Part shown: positions 43,504 through 54,766 of the stretch, piece by piece
Position numbering within the stretch: position 1 is the stretch's first letter
Layout: each line of letters starts with the position of its first letter
NCBI GenBank assembly: GCA_003194525.1
Contig: NBIV01000006.1
Span: 372,001-436,000 of the forward strand
Reading direction: 5' to 3'
DNA from: Gracilariopsis chorda
Taxonomy: Eukaryota; Rhodophyta; Florideophyceae; Gracilariales; Gracilariaceae
DNA length: 64,000 nucleotides
Notes under the pieces: model-generated
Told to the model about the DNA's origin: nothing
The model's database searches: none
Seen by the model: the letters and a program-made list of their open reading frames with translations, nothing else
Position numbers and translations under genes: made by a program

Positions 43504-45688
43504 CTAAAGCAAGAACCGAACGAAGAGTGTTCCTGTTTGCAGGTGGAGGACTTCCGGGGATCGGAGCTGTATTGTTGGTGCGACTTCCCTGGCTACCAAC
43601 ATTACCGGGACGACTTCCCTGGCCTCCAGTAAATGGCATCCCACGGCAGAAATATCCTTCATCAACACGTTCGGGTCAAAAGACTGGCGTGGGATTTGGT
43701 AGGCCGAGTACGGTGCCGAAGGCGCCGTATCTTGGGAACTCATATGAGAAGGTGAAACAGAACCGGTAAATGGTATCGACGGGAAGGATATGCTCGGCGA
43801 GGGCATCACTGCAAGTGCCTCTCCAGCCGGGTCTTCTACTGTCCCGGACTCCATACTACTTTCCGTTTCGGCAAGGAGGGCTCTGGTGTGAGACTTACGT
43901 GCGTCGCGAGCCTTCTCAGTCGTGGAGTAAACTTTCTTACCACCACGGTGAGTATCTCCTAAACCTTCCGCGAAGAGAACCAACTGCCGGAATCCGATCT
44001 TCGGGTGCGTGGCAGAGTGGTTGCGAACCGAAGCGCGGATGGCGGGCAGTAACCCTTCCACGAACAAAGCCTTAAGCCGAGAGTCGGTGAAAATGTTCCC
44101 GCAAGGGAGACTCTTCTTCCATAGACGGTCTGCAAATTCACTTTCCGTTATACCGGAACACTGCCGATAAGTGGTGGTATCGTGGTACGCTTCCGCAATT
44201 TCTTCGTCGGTAGCGTACGTTTCCAGGAGATGGTTTACGACCTCCGGATAGGATCGTAAAAGCTCATCATCCTCATCCCAATCCACGGCACCAGACTCGC
44301 CTGAGATGCGGTTCTTGACGAGTTCCAAAGCCGGGCCGGATGTGAAGAACTGAAACAGCCAAACAGAGGCCCCCTCATGAATGCCGTTCTGGTTGCACGC
44401 GGTTTTGAACGCGCTAAGAAACTTGAGAACCGTGATCGGATCATTCCCACTGAACTTCTCGGGAATCTGTAGCGCCATCCGTTTCGCGGACTTCGCGACT
44501 GTACGGGCAACTCGGGCATCATACTTTCCGGAACGGTTCATCAAGCGGTAGGTCTTGAAGCTCAAGACCTTGGCGAACTCCCGATCGTTCGGGTTGATTC
44601 GCCGGATACGGGAGATATCGGATTCATCTTCCGTATCGGAGGATTGATTCGTATCAGAGTCAGAGCGTTCCAACTTGGTGTCGGAATCAGAATGTCCATA
44701 ACGAGAATAACGTGACCGTCGACGTTTCCTGTTACGGTTCTTCCTTTTGTTACGCTTCTTTTTCTCCGACTTCGGCATGGCGTTCGACGTGCCTCTCGCG
44801 ATCTCCCTATCACGGAGGAGGCCATCCGAACTCGGTACCAGAACTGGATCGACGTTTGACGTGCCCCGCACAAGCTCTTTTTCGTGGAGGAGGCCATCCG
44901 AGTTCGGGTTCACCGGAGCCAGTAAGGGGTTCGACGTGCCCCAGATCACCGAGGAGCCCTTTCATTCTCGGATTTCGAGCGGCTTTCGACGTGCCCGCCG
45001 TGAGCTGCCCCTCACGGGGGAGGCCGCCGGTATTGAATACTTCATGCCTAGAGGGTTCAGCGCGGATTTCCCTGTTGGGGTGACTCAGTTGCTGCAACAC
45101 TTCCGTTGCGGAGATAGGTTGAGGGTGAGTTCCGGCAGGTAACAAACAATGCCTGCGGAGTTGGTTCGCGACTTCCGTTTCCACGGTTTCGACGACCGCG
45201 TCGGTTACAACCGAAGCATTCCGAAAACGGGTGGACACACTTTCCACAATGATGGGGAGGTGCGTTTCTATTCCGGACGGGACTCGCTGTTCGAGGACAG
45301 TATCGACCTGAACAGGCACTCGATTGGAGAGTTCCTCCGACAACCACCTCTCCAAGTGGGGAAGGAGGGAGGCAAAATCCGAGACATTTGGTGCGTCTAG
45401 TAAGGCGGAGATTGCCGATTCGGGGCCACGAGTCTGCACGGGGGGTGCAGGTCCAGGGTCTCCTCTTCCTCGTTCCGTGTTCTGTTGTGATTCTCCGGTG
45501 CGGCGGAGCAAACGCTCCGGGTTATCAACTTGTGGTACAATCCCTTGGGGCTCACTGCGCGTGCTGTTGGACCATGGAGGCGGCAACGACATTGCAGGGG
45601 GATTCGGTTCCGGGCGCGCACGGCTGGGCGTCGACGAAACCGATTTCGGACGAGCAAGCTCGTCAAGCCGGGACGGTTTAGAAGTCAT
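43504..45688 (-). pseudogene. Element B gag region
   Basis: Pro/Arg-rich leader, a tandem-repeat segment, a very basic patch (KKKRNKRKNRNRKRRRSR), an acidic Ser/Asp stretch and a capsid-like domain (MALQIPEKFSGNDPITVLKF ... LWKKSLPCGNIF). The coding is spread over overlapping frames; at least one break is likely. I see no clear CCHC knuckle. Confidence 0.75.
44770..45045 (-). repeat. Minisatellite in element B gag
   Basis: About four units of roughly 62-82 bp, each opened by ACGTGCC and most containing GGAGGAGGCC or a variant. In protein terms the motif GTSN ... SDGLL..RE recurs. Unit lengths vary, suggesting repeated slippage. Confidence 0.6.
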
Positions 45689-45766
45689 CAGGAGTGATGC
45701 GGCGTTTTAGGCAACTCCTTCTTCCGATACGGTGAAAACAGATCTGTTGTTCCCACGAAAGGACCG

Positions 45767-45784
45767 TTCTAGGTCGGGAGACCA
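45767..45784 (-). other. Primer-binding site of element B
   Basis: The minus strand reads TGGTCTCCCGACCTAGAA, two bases inside the 5' LTR. It is identical to the site of element A. Confidence 0.75.
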
Positions 45785-45786
45785 GT

Positions 45787-46324
45787 TGTGAGATAATGCG
45801 CGCGAGCGCCCTACTCAGGTGAAATGTCCGGGAACGGTGACGGTGGGTATCGCGCAACGGGGTGTAAGGCCGTGCGGCTACCGAGTCGGAAAAGGCGGAA
45901 CGGTGAAGGTGCGGAGTAGCGCAGGACCCTCTGCTGTGAGGCCGAGTACGGAGACACGCGTAGCCGAAACAGGTACCACGCGCCGAAACAGAGAGCCGAT
46001 GTAACGGTAGATATCCGATACGGCGCAGCCTGTACAGGACTTTGACGAGCTGCGTCTCTTAATACGACTTAGGATCCGTGCCAAGGAACTAAAACGAAGA
46101 ACCTAGTAGGAAGCACCTTGAGTTTACTTGGTGAGGGCGTCAGCCGCGCTGGCGGAGAATAAATATCCAGCTGGTCCGCGCCACACGTGTATGGCTTACC
46201 GCTCGCGGGGCACTAGCTGCCACCGGCACACACCTGTGCTACTACAACTACTACACTAGCCGAATAGCGGAAGGGCTCCTACAGCCAGAATACCACTCCA
46301 ATAAACGGTTTTCACTTCCTTACA
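45787..46324 (-). repeat. 5' LTR of element B
   Basis: 538 bp, TG...CA ends on the minus strand, partner of 36129-36666. It contains an AATAAATATC AT-rich box in otherwise GC-rich sequence. Confidence 0.92.
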
Positions 46325-47310
46325 GTTCTGCAGAAGACCAATTTCTATCCGTCCGCAGATCCTGGAGGGCCTCGGAAGGAGGAGTCACGTGTTGGACAGA
46401 AGCAGTACACTACCTTATCAGGTCATACGCGACACCGAATGCGGTTCAAGCAGCAATTCTCGCTTTGAGAGACACTCTTCAACGACCGACGGAGTCCGAA
46501 ACGGAATATTCAACCCGCTTGAATAAAGCGTTTCGCCGATGCGGTAATGTTCATTCCCATCAGGAAAAGTGTACCATGTTTGTCGATGGTTTGGACCCTT
46601 CAATCAGGGCGTTGGTATCCCGATATCGGGAGGAGAATCGCAGAGCGAAGTACATGGACCTGGTCCACTACGCTCAAGCCGAAGGTGATACCTTCCGGGC
46701 TAGGCGGAATCCGAGAGCTCGGAAATCGAGAGCGCTCATTGCCGATGGTTCGGATTCGTCTTTGTCCCTGGCACAGGGTAATACCAGTCATGGTGTACAG
46801 GACCACATCCACTTCCTTGGAAGCAATCCCGAGTCGTTCGGTACGTCTGAGTTGCCGTCGACTTCGAATCTGTCAACGGAAGATGATCCTAGCTTGTATG
46901 GGTACCCTCGCAGGGTACCGGCAGTCTCACTCGCTCACGCGAATCAAGCTACTCGTTTTTTCCCGACTGGGATGGAGGGACACTGCACTGCATCACCTTC
47001 ATCCACACCGTGTGGACACGCGTCTACATCCGAACCCGGAACAGTTGATTTGCTTTTTATGTTACCTCTCAGGTCATAAAGCACCAGACTGTACATTCCC
47101 ACTTCGGAAGGGTTCGAAAATAGTCGCGCATTACGAAGCCTTGACTGCCGAACAGAAAGCTCGAGTGCCGAGTCGATCCTATGAGGAACAAAAGTTGCTT
47201 CGATCTCACCTTGGTTCACAGGTCTCTGGGTTTATGCCCGCGAACGGGGAACAGTCTGTTTCCCTCAAAGGTAGTGTTGCACTGCAATCGGTGGAGCCCG
47301 CTTCGAAAAC
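46325..47310 (+). pseudogene. Element A gag region, right part
   Basis: Resumes after element B with the duplicated GTTCT. It encodes the remaining capsid-like segment (LNKAFRRCGN, MFVDGLDPSIRALV) and, near 47050-47090, a CCHC zinc knuckle (CFLCYLSGHKAPDC) that would bind the element's RNA. Confidence 0.8.
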
Positions 47311-47358
47311 CTAATCTCGGGAGTTTCCCCTACGGGAGGGGCGCCTTCTGAACCGAAG

Positions 47359-48130
47359 TTGAAGACGCCCGAGGCGTTACAGCTTCGCTCTCCATCAGTG
47401 GTCAAGAATATTTCAAGGAAAGCGGCTACTTCCGACGCGGACTCTGAACACTTTGGTGTTTTACGTCGCCCGTGGATACGGTCCCGTAATTTCCGTATTC
47501 CGGATAGAGTCATGGTTATGGCCAAGCGAAACTATAAATTTTACGCTGATTATGGCCTTTCCAACCAGTTTATGGTTCGACAGTTGTCTGTCCTGGACAC
47601 AGGAGCTGCGCCGAATCTTATCCATTTGGATCTCTTACCGCCCGCTCTTCGGGAACGTATTCGTCATGGTCCAGATTTGGATATCGCGGGTGCGAACAAC
47701 AACCCGTTGCGCACGGTTGGTAACGTTTTCCTTTGTGTAAGGATTGGTACATCTTGGTTCAATTGGACTTTATTGTTTGCGAAGGACTCGCTGCACCTGT
47801 TATACTCGGTTGTGATTTTTGTGATCGATTCATCGAAGCAATCCGACCTCAGATGAAGACTGTTGAACTGGAAAACGGTTTTACTGTTCCGATTGTCCGG
47901 AAGCCTTTGAAGTCCACCACGCGGAAGCGCGTACCGTTACCGGTTGCTCAAGAAGTTCCAAACATGTATACGGTATCAACGAAGCTTCGCGTAGCGAATT
48001 AATCGCCATTGCGCCGGAAACCCAGGTGTGGGTAGCATTCCTAACCAAGCAGCATGGTACGAACGTTGCTCAGCCCCTGGCTTCTCTCTACCACACACGA
48101 CAACTCGCTCTAGCGAATGGCGTTGTTTCC
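47359..48130 (+). pseudogene. Element A protease region (up to element C)
   Basis: Aspartic protease motif VLDTGAAPNLIH with flanking sequence closely matching the protease of element C (MAKRNYKFYADYGL, GCDFCDRFIEAIRP). Cut by the insertion of element C. Confidence 0.8.
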
Positions 48131-48545
48131 TGTAGTGCAACGCCCTCAGGGAGGGATTCTTGGTACTTGATCGTTTTCCCGATAGTATCGGTTGTGTAGT
48201 CTGTATATGAACTACGCCCCACAATGGTGGGTATGGACAGGTGTGACACGGTTTTGGGTCAATTGGCGGTTGGCCACAGTAGTGGATGTTGCCACGAAAT
48301 GTGGAGTATTTTAGTTAATATTATTTATTATTTTCACACCCATTTCTGGGAAGTTAGTACTTAGTGCGACGGCGCACTGCCGTCGCACCAGTAAACCTTC
48401 CCCAACAAGGGACCTCAACCTGGGGAATTGGCTATAGTCTTCGCCGTGACACCTCTGGGAGGGCTCTACCCAACTGGGTTCACCTCGTGAGAGGAAGATC
48501 CCGGACGTCTTTCGGTGTTTTTCCCCTTTGGGGCATTGCACCACA
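48131..48545 (+). repeat. 5' LTR of element C (short form, 415 bp)
   Basis: Lacks about 410 bp of the middle found in the 3' LTR. The junction (GGCTATAGTCTTCGCCGTGAC) also occurs, with a single base change, in solo LTR C2, so the short form is a real subtype. Confidence 0.9.
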
Positions 48546-48548
48546 AAG

Positions 48549-48566
48549 TGGTCTCCCGACCTAGAA
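48549..48566 (+). other. Primer-binding site of element C
   Basis: TGGTCTCCCGACCTAGAA, three bases inside the 5' LTR; the same 18 bases as in A and B. Confidence 0.75.
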
Positions 48567-48650
48567 TCGGTTTTTGCTTTCCCTCTTACGAGGTTTGTTT
48601 TCATTCACCGGAAGTTCCGTGATCGTTTCCCGTCGTAACGGTATTTTCTC

Positions 48651-50825
48651 ATGTCGAGAAATCCCTCCGATGCGGAGCCAGTTGTTACGCGTAGTCGCTC
48701 CCGCGACCATGCGGAGACTTCCGAAGTTCGGGTCGTACCCCGTATCCCTATACGGACAAGTTCCAGCCGTACTGGCGCCGCCTCATTGCGGAATGATACC
48801 CCTGACCGAAAACCCCGGAACCTCCTTTTGCCCTTGTTATCACCCCCGCAGGGGAATGCAGCATCGACTCCGGCTGTGGCCGCAGTGCCCCAGGCACCCC
48901 GGCCCGCTCCCGCTGTCGCGGCTTCAAACCCCCGTGGAACGGGCGATAACACCCCCCAGGGGATTTCCCTGGAATCCCAGGTCCGCGCTCTGTGGACCGC
49001 CCATGACAGCCTTGTAGGGGAACTAAAATCCCTCCAAGAGGTGGTCTTGGGAACCCCCGTAAAGGAGGTCGCCGAGGAACTCCGTATTTTACGGTCTGAC
49101 GTCAACTCCGTGTTGGAGAGTTTGGGACAACCCGCCACCTTCATCGAAGGAGTTGACGCCCGATTTGATCGGATTGGTGCCCGCCTGGAGACGCTGGAGC
49201 AGTTCGTCCTAATGGACAAACCATCCCCGGATGATCTAGTAAACAAGGCATCGCACAACGACCAGCTTGCTGGGAAGAAGAAACCCCGTCATCGACGGAA
49301 AAACCACCGAAAATATTCGGACTCCGATTCTTCGACATCGTCGGACTCATCCCGAAACCATTCGGTTAGCTCGAGCTCCTCGGAATCCGACTCGGAGGAC
49401 GAGAAGCGAGGCTACTCCTCCCGCTCGAAGTGGTCATCGGCCACTGAAGGTGTGGTCCGAACCCGCCAGAAGGGGAGAAGACACCCCGGTCTTCGGGAAT
49501 TGAAACCGACAAACCCGGATTACCGGAAGCTTTTATCATACCGGTACTACCGGCTCGAAGACTCGTCACTTGGACGTACGCCCCGTGGTACGGGAAAGGT
49601 GCGAGAATGCATTAAGCGAATGCAGCTCTCGCTCCGCAACCAGTATTTTACTGGAGAAGACCCAGTCCTAGTACTGGATTTCCTATCCCGCTTTGTAGCG
49701 GAGGCCGATATCCTCGGTATGAATGAGGGACAAGCCTATTTGGCTTTACCTTATTTCTTACGGGGAGTGGCGGAGGACCAATACAACTCTGTCAGAGGAT
49801 CTTCTCGTGCCTCCGAGGGAGGAGTTACTTGCTGGCCGGAGGCTGTGCAGTATCTTCTGCGCTCCTACGCCACAAACACCGCTATTCAGCAGGTTATCCT
49901 CGCTTTGCGAGATACACGCCAGCGTGCTGGAGAGACCAAGACTGATTACTTGGTGCGCCTTAACAAGGCTTTCCACAGATGTGGTAACGTATACCCCGCT
50001 AGGGAGCGCAGTACCATGTTCATCGATGGTCTTGACCCGGCAATCCGGAGTTTAGTTACCCGTTATCGGGAGGACAAGCGGAGGATCACCTAGCTCGAGC
50101 TGGTCCAACACGCCCGAGCGGAAGGGGATGCACTTCGTGCAAGAACTCCGAACAATCGGTCTAAATCCGCCAAGGCGTTGTTGCTAGAAAGCGAAGCTTC
50201 CTCACTCCTGCTCACTGCGGATGGGAACCCTGGACAGGGATTTGATACCGTGCATTTAGTGCAGGAGAATGGTGTGTCGATACCCACCAGTGATTTACCG
50301 TCAACGAGGGAGATGACCCATGATACGGGAACGGGAGACCCCGTTTTGTACGGTGGTAACAGTCGGGTTCAACCCCAACGACTCCCGTTTTCAAACGGTC
50401 AATCCCGTTATCAACGGCCTGGGTGGACTGACACCCGCCCTGCGGTTCGCTTCTCCGATACTCGGAATAATAATCCGCGTGTCGCGGTATTGGCTTTCAT
50501 TTGCCACCTGTGCTATGCCCATGGCCATACCTCACCTCAGTGTATTTGTTCACTGAAGGATATGGCCAAGGTGGTGGCAAATTATGAGGCCCTCACTCCA
50601 GAGGAGAAACGTTCCGTCCCGACGGCTTCCTACCTCCGTGCTAGAACGGACTTTTCCCATGCCCTACCACAGACCCCGCGTGCGCGGCAAGCTTCATACA
50701 CCCCGATTCGGGAGATCACGCAACCATCTGTTGCAACCCCGGCTTATGCGGATAGAAACCCCCGTCAACGGGATGAAGCGCTCGTTGTCGAGGAAACCAA
50801 CCCACCGCCGAAGGCGGAAAACTAA
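48651..50825 (+). pseudogene. Element C gag region
   Basis: Pro/Ala-rich leader, coiled coil (EELRILRSDVNSVLESL), Ser/Asp-rich linker with a basic patch (KKKPRHRRKNHRK), capsid-like domain (YRKLLSYRYYRLEDSS, ADILGMNEGQAYLALPYFL) and a CCHC knuckle (CHLCYAHGHTSPQC). Broken once or so. Confidence 0.82.
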
Positions 50826-50872
50826 CTGAGGGAGTCTCCCCTTTAGGAGAGGCGTCCTCAAAAACGAGGCTG

Positions 50873-53800
50873 TTGGCGCCCGAGGCGTCCTCGCCTCGCT
50901 CCCCAGTGAAAGTCCTCTCGAGGAAAGACACCGCTGACGCGGACTCTGCGCACCTCGGTGTGTTGCTTCGCCCGTGGATAGGGAGTAAAAATCCCCAGAT
51001 TCCCGGTAGAGTCTTGGTCTTGGCCAAGCGCAACTATAAGGTCTATGCCGACCTTGGCCTTGACCCCCAGTTTATGGTGAGGTTTCTCCCCGTCCTGGAT
51101 ACAGGTGCAGGTCCCAACTTTGTTGTGGAATCATTGTTACCCCCGCTTGTGCGGTCTCGTATCCGCTCTGACGCGGTCCCCGACATTTCGCATGCGAACA
51201 ACAATCCGTTACAAACGGTGGGCACAGTGGACCTCGTCGTGAGACTTGGTACCTCTGTAGTGAAGTTGGACTTCATCGTTTGCCGTTCATTGTCAGCACC
51301 AGTCATACTGGGATGTGATTACTGCGACAGATTTGTCGACGCAATCAGGCCCCGCCTCAGGCGTGTAGAACTTGACGACAGATCGTGGGTTCCGATTCTT
51401 CGCCGCCCGCTAAAGCGGTCCTCTCGGAAACAAGTTCCGCTCCCTGCTGCGCAGGAACCACCGCCCGCGTCCCGCGAGTCCACCAAGCTCCGCGTCGCTG
51501 CCTCGGTTTCTATACCGGCTGAGTCCCAAGTCTGGGTGCAGGTAAATTCCCGTCAACACGGTCTTCGGGTTATACAACCCCTCGCCTCGTTGTACGAGAA
51601 ATCCCAGCTGGCGCTGGCTAATGGAATTGTCTCCATTTCCCCGGATGTTCCTTTCCGGATATTGGTTGCCAACCTTGGCAAACACCCCCAGTATCTGGTC
51701 AAACACCAAGTAAATGGGAGTGTAACCCCCCATCCTATGGGAATGCTGCCAACAAAGATGACAGCCGCCGATGTACTCGGAGTTACCACCTCTTCTGAGG
51801 AGTTCGCCCCGCCGTCCGAAGACGTCAAGCCTAGGGAGGGGGAGGAAACCGCTACTTCAGCGTTGAACATACCGAGTAACTCGGAATTGCGAACAACACC
51901 TGTTCCACAGGACAATGCTCCATCGAGCAACGACCGGATTGATCCGGAAAAGGCACTCGAAGCGCTGGACTTTAGCCACGTGCCAGATTCGCACCGCGAC
52001 AAACTCCGTACCATGTTACGGGAATTCACCACAATGTGGGATGGCTCGCTTGGCGAGATTAACGCAACGGAACACCGGATCGATTTAATCCCCGGTGCGC
52101 GACCGGTTGCACAACCCCCTTACAGGGCAGGTCCGAAAGCTCGGGAAGAGGAGCAGTCCCAAGTGGACAAGATGCTCCGCGCAGGTGTGGTTGAGCGGGC
52201 TCAATCACCCTGGGCATCCCCAGTTGTACTGGCTTTAAAGGCCGACGGAACCTGGAGGTTCTATGTCGACTACCGCTGGCTCAATGCCGTGACCGTTAGG
52301 TACACGTACCCTATCCCTCGTATGGACGAGTGCATTGACTCCCTTGGAGACGCCACCGTGTTTACGGCCCTTGATGCCAATTGGGGATATTGGCAAGTAC
52401 CTGTCAGACAGGAGGATCGCGACAAAACCGCATTCACCTGCCACGCAGGAACGTACCGCTTCAAGCGGATGCCATTTGGGTTAACCAACGCCCCCGCCAC
52501 CTTTCAGCGTGCAGTAGATATTCTACTCACCCGCTTTAAGTGGCGGAGTTGTCTGGTCTACCTTGATGATATTATCATCTTCTCCAACTCGTTGGACGAC
52601 CATCTCACTCACGTCCGAGACGTGCTGACCGTACTCCGCGATGCGGAAATTACCCTCAAGTTGAGGAAATGCGAGTTTCTCACGGATACTGTGAAGTATC
52701 TGGGTCACATTATCCGTCCTGGACGGTTAGCGATCGAGAAAGCTCGAGTCAAATCCCTCGTTGAGGCGAAAGAACCCCGTACTCAAATGGAACTGCGCTC
52801 CTTTTTGGGGCTGGTCAACGTCTATCGACGGTTTATCCCAAACTTTTCGGATACTGCGGCGCCCCTAAACGCGTTGTTGCGAAAGGGGAACCCCCCAAAA
52901 CGGGGAACATTTACGCCCGAGCAATCGGAAGCTTTTAACTCATTGAAGGAGGCTGTCACATCAGCACCAATCCTACATCTCCCAAAACTTGGGTTGCCAT
53001 ACTCCGTAGGTACGGACTCGAGCGATCACCAAGTCGGGTGTGCTCTCTTTCAAACCACCTCCGAGGGGGAACGACATCCAATTGGTTATTGGTCGCGCTC
53101 GCTCAATGTTCATGAGCGGAACTACTCCGTATCGGAGAAAGAGTGCCTCGCCGTCGTATGGGCAATGACCACTCTGCGCCCCTACCTTATGGGAGTTCAC
53201 TTCACCGTGTACACGGATCATTCCTCATTGAGGAGGTTAATGAATATCTCTGACCCGTCGGGACGCCTCATGCGCTGGAGACTCCGCCTGGCGGAATATG
53301 ACTTTCAAGTCATTTATAAAAAGGGTGCGCAGAACACCCAGGCCGACGCTTTGTCGCGGTTACCCACAAGTGGGGAAGCACTCCCAACGGAGGATGATGA
53401 AGTCCCATGTTTCATGGCCATAGACCCGGATGATCCGGAATGTGCCGTCGAGGCTGGGCCAGAAAACTGGGACGAGGATGCTGAGTTTGAGGAACTACTC
53501 GCATCGCGAGATGAATCTGAGAACCCGCTACCGGGAAACGTTGTACCGGTATCACTGGAAGAAATGATCCGAGAACAATTCGGCGACCCATTCTGTACGA
53601 GGAATCGTGCCCGTCTTAACGGTGGTGAAGATCTCCCTTTCGGGGTAAACGACAAAAGCTACCTCGTAAGGAAGGTCGAAGCCCGCCCACAGATTGTGGT
53701 ACCGCATTCCCTGCAGTCGCGGGTGCTACATCTATCACACTACGCCCCCATTGGAGGTCACCCAGGTGGGAGGAAACTCTACCTAACCCTGCGAAGGGAT

Positions 53801-54766
53801 TTCTATTGGCCCGCAATGGCGGTGGATTGCTACGCAACTGTGCGGTTCTGTAGCGAATGCGCGAAGAATCGCGTCAAGCTCCGCAAAAATGCGAAGAAGA
53901 TGAAACTATTCCCCGCAAGGGCGCCACTCAAGTTTATCGCAATTGATCTTCTTGGACCACTACTCACCACAAAACGTGGAAACAAGTTTCTACTTGTCAT
54001 CACCGACCGCTTTTCTAAGCTGGTACGGACTGTCCCTCTTCGGAGGATAACTGCTCTCACGGTGGCCCAGGCTCTGGTGACGCACTGGATTTTTGTCTAC
54101 GGTCCCCCTGTAGAGGTGCTCTCCGATAACAGGAAACAGTTCGTGAGCAAGTTCTTCCACGATGTTTGTCGCATCCTGGATGTCAAGAACTTGTTCACGA
54201 CTACCTACCACCAGTGTAATGGGCAAGTTGAACGGTTTAACCAGACGTTACTCGCGGCGTTACGTTCCTACGACGCTGACCACCCAACGAATTGGGATCT
54301 CTACGCTGATGCGGTAACCTACGCGTACAATACGCAGGTACACCGGACTACCGGAGTTTCGCCATTCGAGTTGGTTCTATCTAGAATACCCCCGCCTGTG
54401 GCGCTGGAACCCCAAGCTACCTTGGACAATTTCTCATCTGTGGGTATCTACCGGCAGCAATGGAAGCAATGGCATTCCAAGCTGGTCCCCGCTGCGCGGA
54501 AGTCTATGGCACGGGCCCAAGCGGCTTACAAGCGGGATTTTGATGCTCGCTTGCGAGGAAAATCGTCCCCGATTCGGGCAAATAACTACGTCTTCATCAG
54601 GAAGGAGTACTACAACCCGGAACGGGAGAAGCGTCACAAACTCTCGCCCGTGGCGGATGGACCCTTCAAGGTCATCTCTGTGAACACCGACACTGTCGTG
54701 GTAGAGATGGGCGACACGCACGAACAGATTTCCCGTGATCGTGTTGTCCTTGCCCCTCCTCCCTAG
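50873..54766 (+). CDS. Element C pol: protease, RT, RNase H, integrase
   Basis: One open stretch of 1297 codons. Protease LDTGAGPNFV (D near residue 76), RT with YLDD at about 563-566, RNase H beginning GTDSSDHQVG, integrase zinc finger in the LSHYAPIGGHPGG ... CSECAKNR part (about 950-1000), then the catalytic core opening at IDLLGP (about 1023) and a C-terminal DNA-binding segment (NNYVFIRKEYYNPERE). Unlike B, the chromodomain is not part of this stretch. Confidence 0.9.
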   Translation: MAPEASSPRSPVKVLSRKDTADADSAHLGVLLRPWIGSKNPQIPGRVLVLAKRNYKVYADLGLDPQFMVRFLPVLDTGAGPNFVVESLLPPLVRSRIRSDAVPDISHANNNPLQTVGTVDLVVRLGTSVVKLDFIVCRSLSAPVILGCDYCDRFVDAIRPRLRRVELDDRSWVPILRRPLKRSSRKQVPLPAAQEPPPASRESTKLRVAASVSIPAESQVWVQVNSRQHGLRVIQPLASLYEKSQLALANGIVSISPDVPFRILVANLGKHPQYLVKHQVNGSVTPHPMGMLPTKMTAADVLGVTTSSEEFAPPSEDVKPREGEETATSALNIPSNSELRTTPVPQDNAPSSNDRIDPEKALEALDFSHVPDSHRDKLRTMLREFTTMWDGSLGEINATEHRIDLIPGARPVAQPPYRAGPKAREEEQSQVDKMLRAGVVERAQSPWASPVVLALKADGTWRFYVDYRWLNAVTVRYTYPIPRMDECIDSLGDATVFTALDANWGYWQVPVRQEDRDKTAFTCHAGTYRFKRMPFGLTNAPATFQRAVDILLTRFKWRSCLVYLDDIIIFSNSLDDHLTHVRDVLTVLRDAEITLKLRKCEFLTDTVKYLGHIIRPGRLAIEKARVKSLVEAKEPRTQMELRSFLGLVNVYRRFIPNFSDTAAPLNALLRKGNPPKRGTFTPEQSEAFNSLKEAVTSAPILHLPKLGLPYSVGTDSSDHQVGCALFQTTSEGERHPIGYWSRSLNVHERNYSVSEKECLAVVWAMTTLRPYLMGVHFTVYTDHSSLRRLMNISDPSGRLMRWRLRLAEYDFQVIYKKGAQNTQADALSRLPTSGEALPTEDDEVPCFMAIDPDDPECAVEAGPENWDEDAEFEELLASRDESENPLPGNVVPVSLEEMIREQFGDPFCTRNRARLNGGEDLPFGVNDKSYLVRKVEARPQIVVPHSLQSRVLHLSHYAPIGGHPGGRKLYLTLRRDFYWPAMAVDCYATVRFCSECAKNRVKLRKNAKKMKLFPARAPLKFIAIDLLGPLLTTKRGNKFLLVITDRFSKLVRTVPLRRITALTVAQALVTHWIFVYGPPVEVLSDNRKQFVSKFFHDVCRILDVKNLFTTTYHQCNGQVERFNQTLLAALRSYDADHPTNWDLYADAVTYAYNTQVHRTTGVSPFELVLSRIPPPVALEPQATLDNFSSVGIYRQQWKQWHSKLVPAARKSMARAQAAYKRDFDARLRGKSSPIRANNYVFIRKEYYNPEREKRHKLSPVADGPFKVISVNTDTVVVEMGDTHEQISRDRVVLAPPP

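Larger units (their letters stand above)
36129..46324 (-). mobile_element. Element B: chromodomain Ty3/gypsy LTR retrotransposon inside element A
   Basis: 538-bp LTRs at both ends and a perfect duplication GTTCT (36124-36128 and 46325-46329). It is inserted in reverse within the gag region of A. Order on the minus strand: 5' LTR (45787-46324), PBS, gag, protease, RT-RNase H-integrase-chromodomain; then, on the opposite strand, an extra ORF region; then 3' LTR. By eye the LTRs differ at about ten positions (about 2%), so it is young. Close to whole, with a few breaks. Confidence 0.93.
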
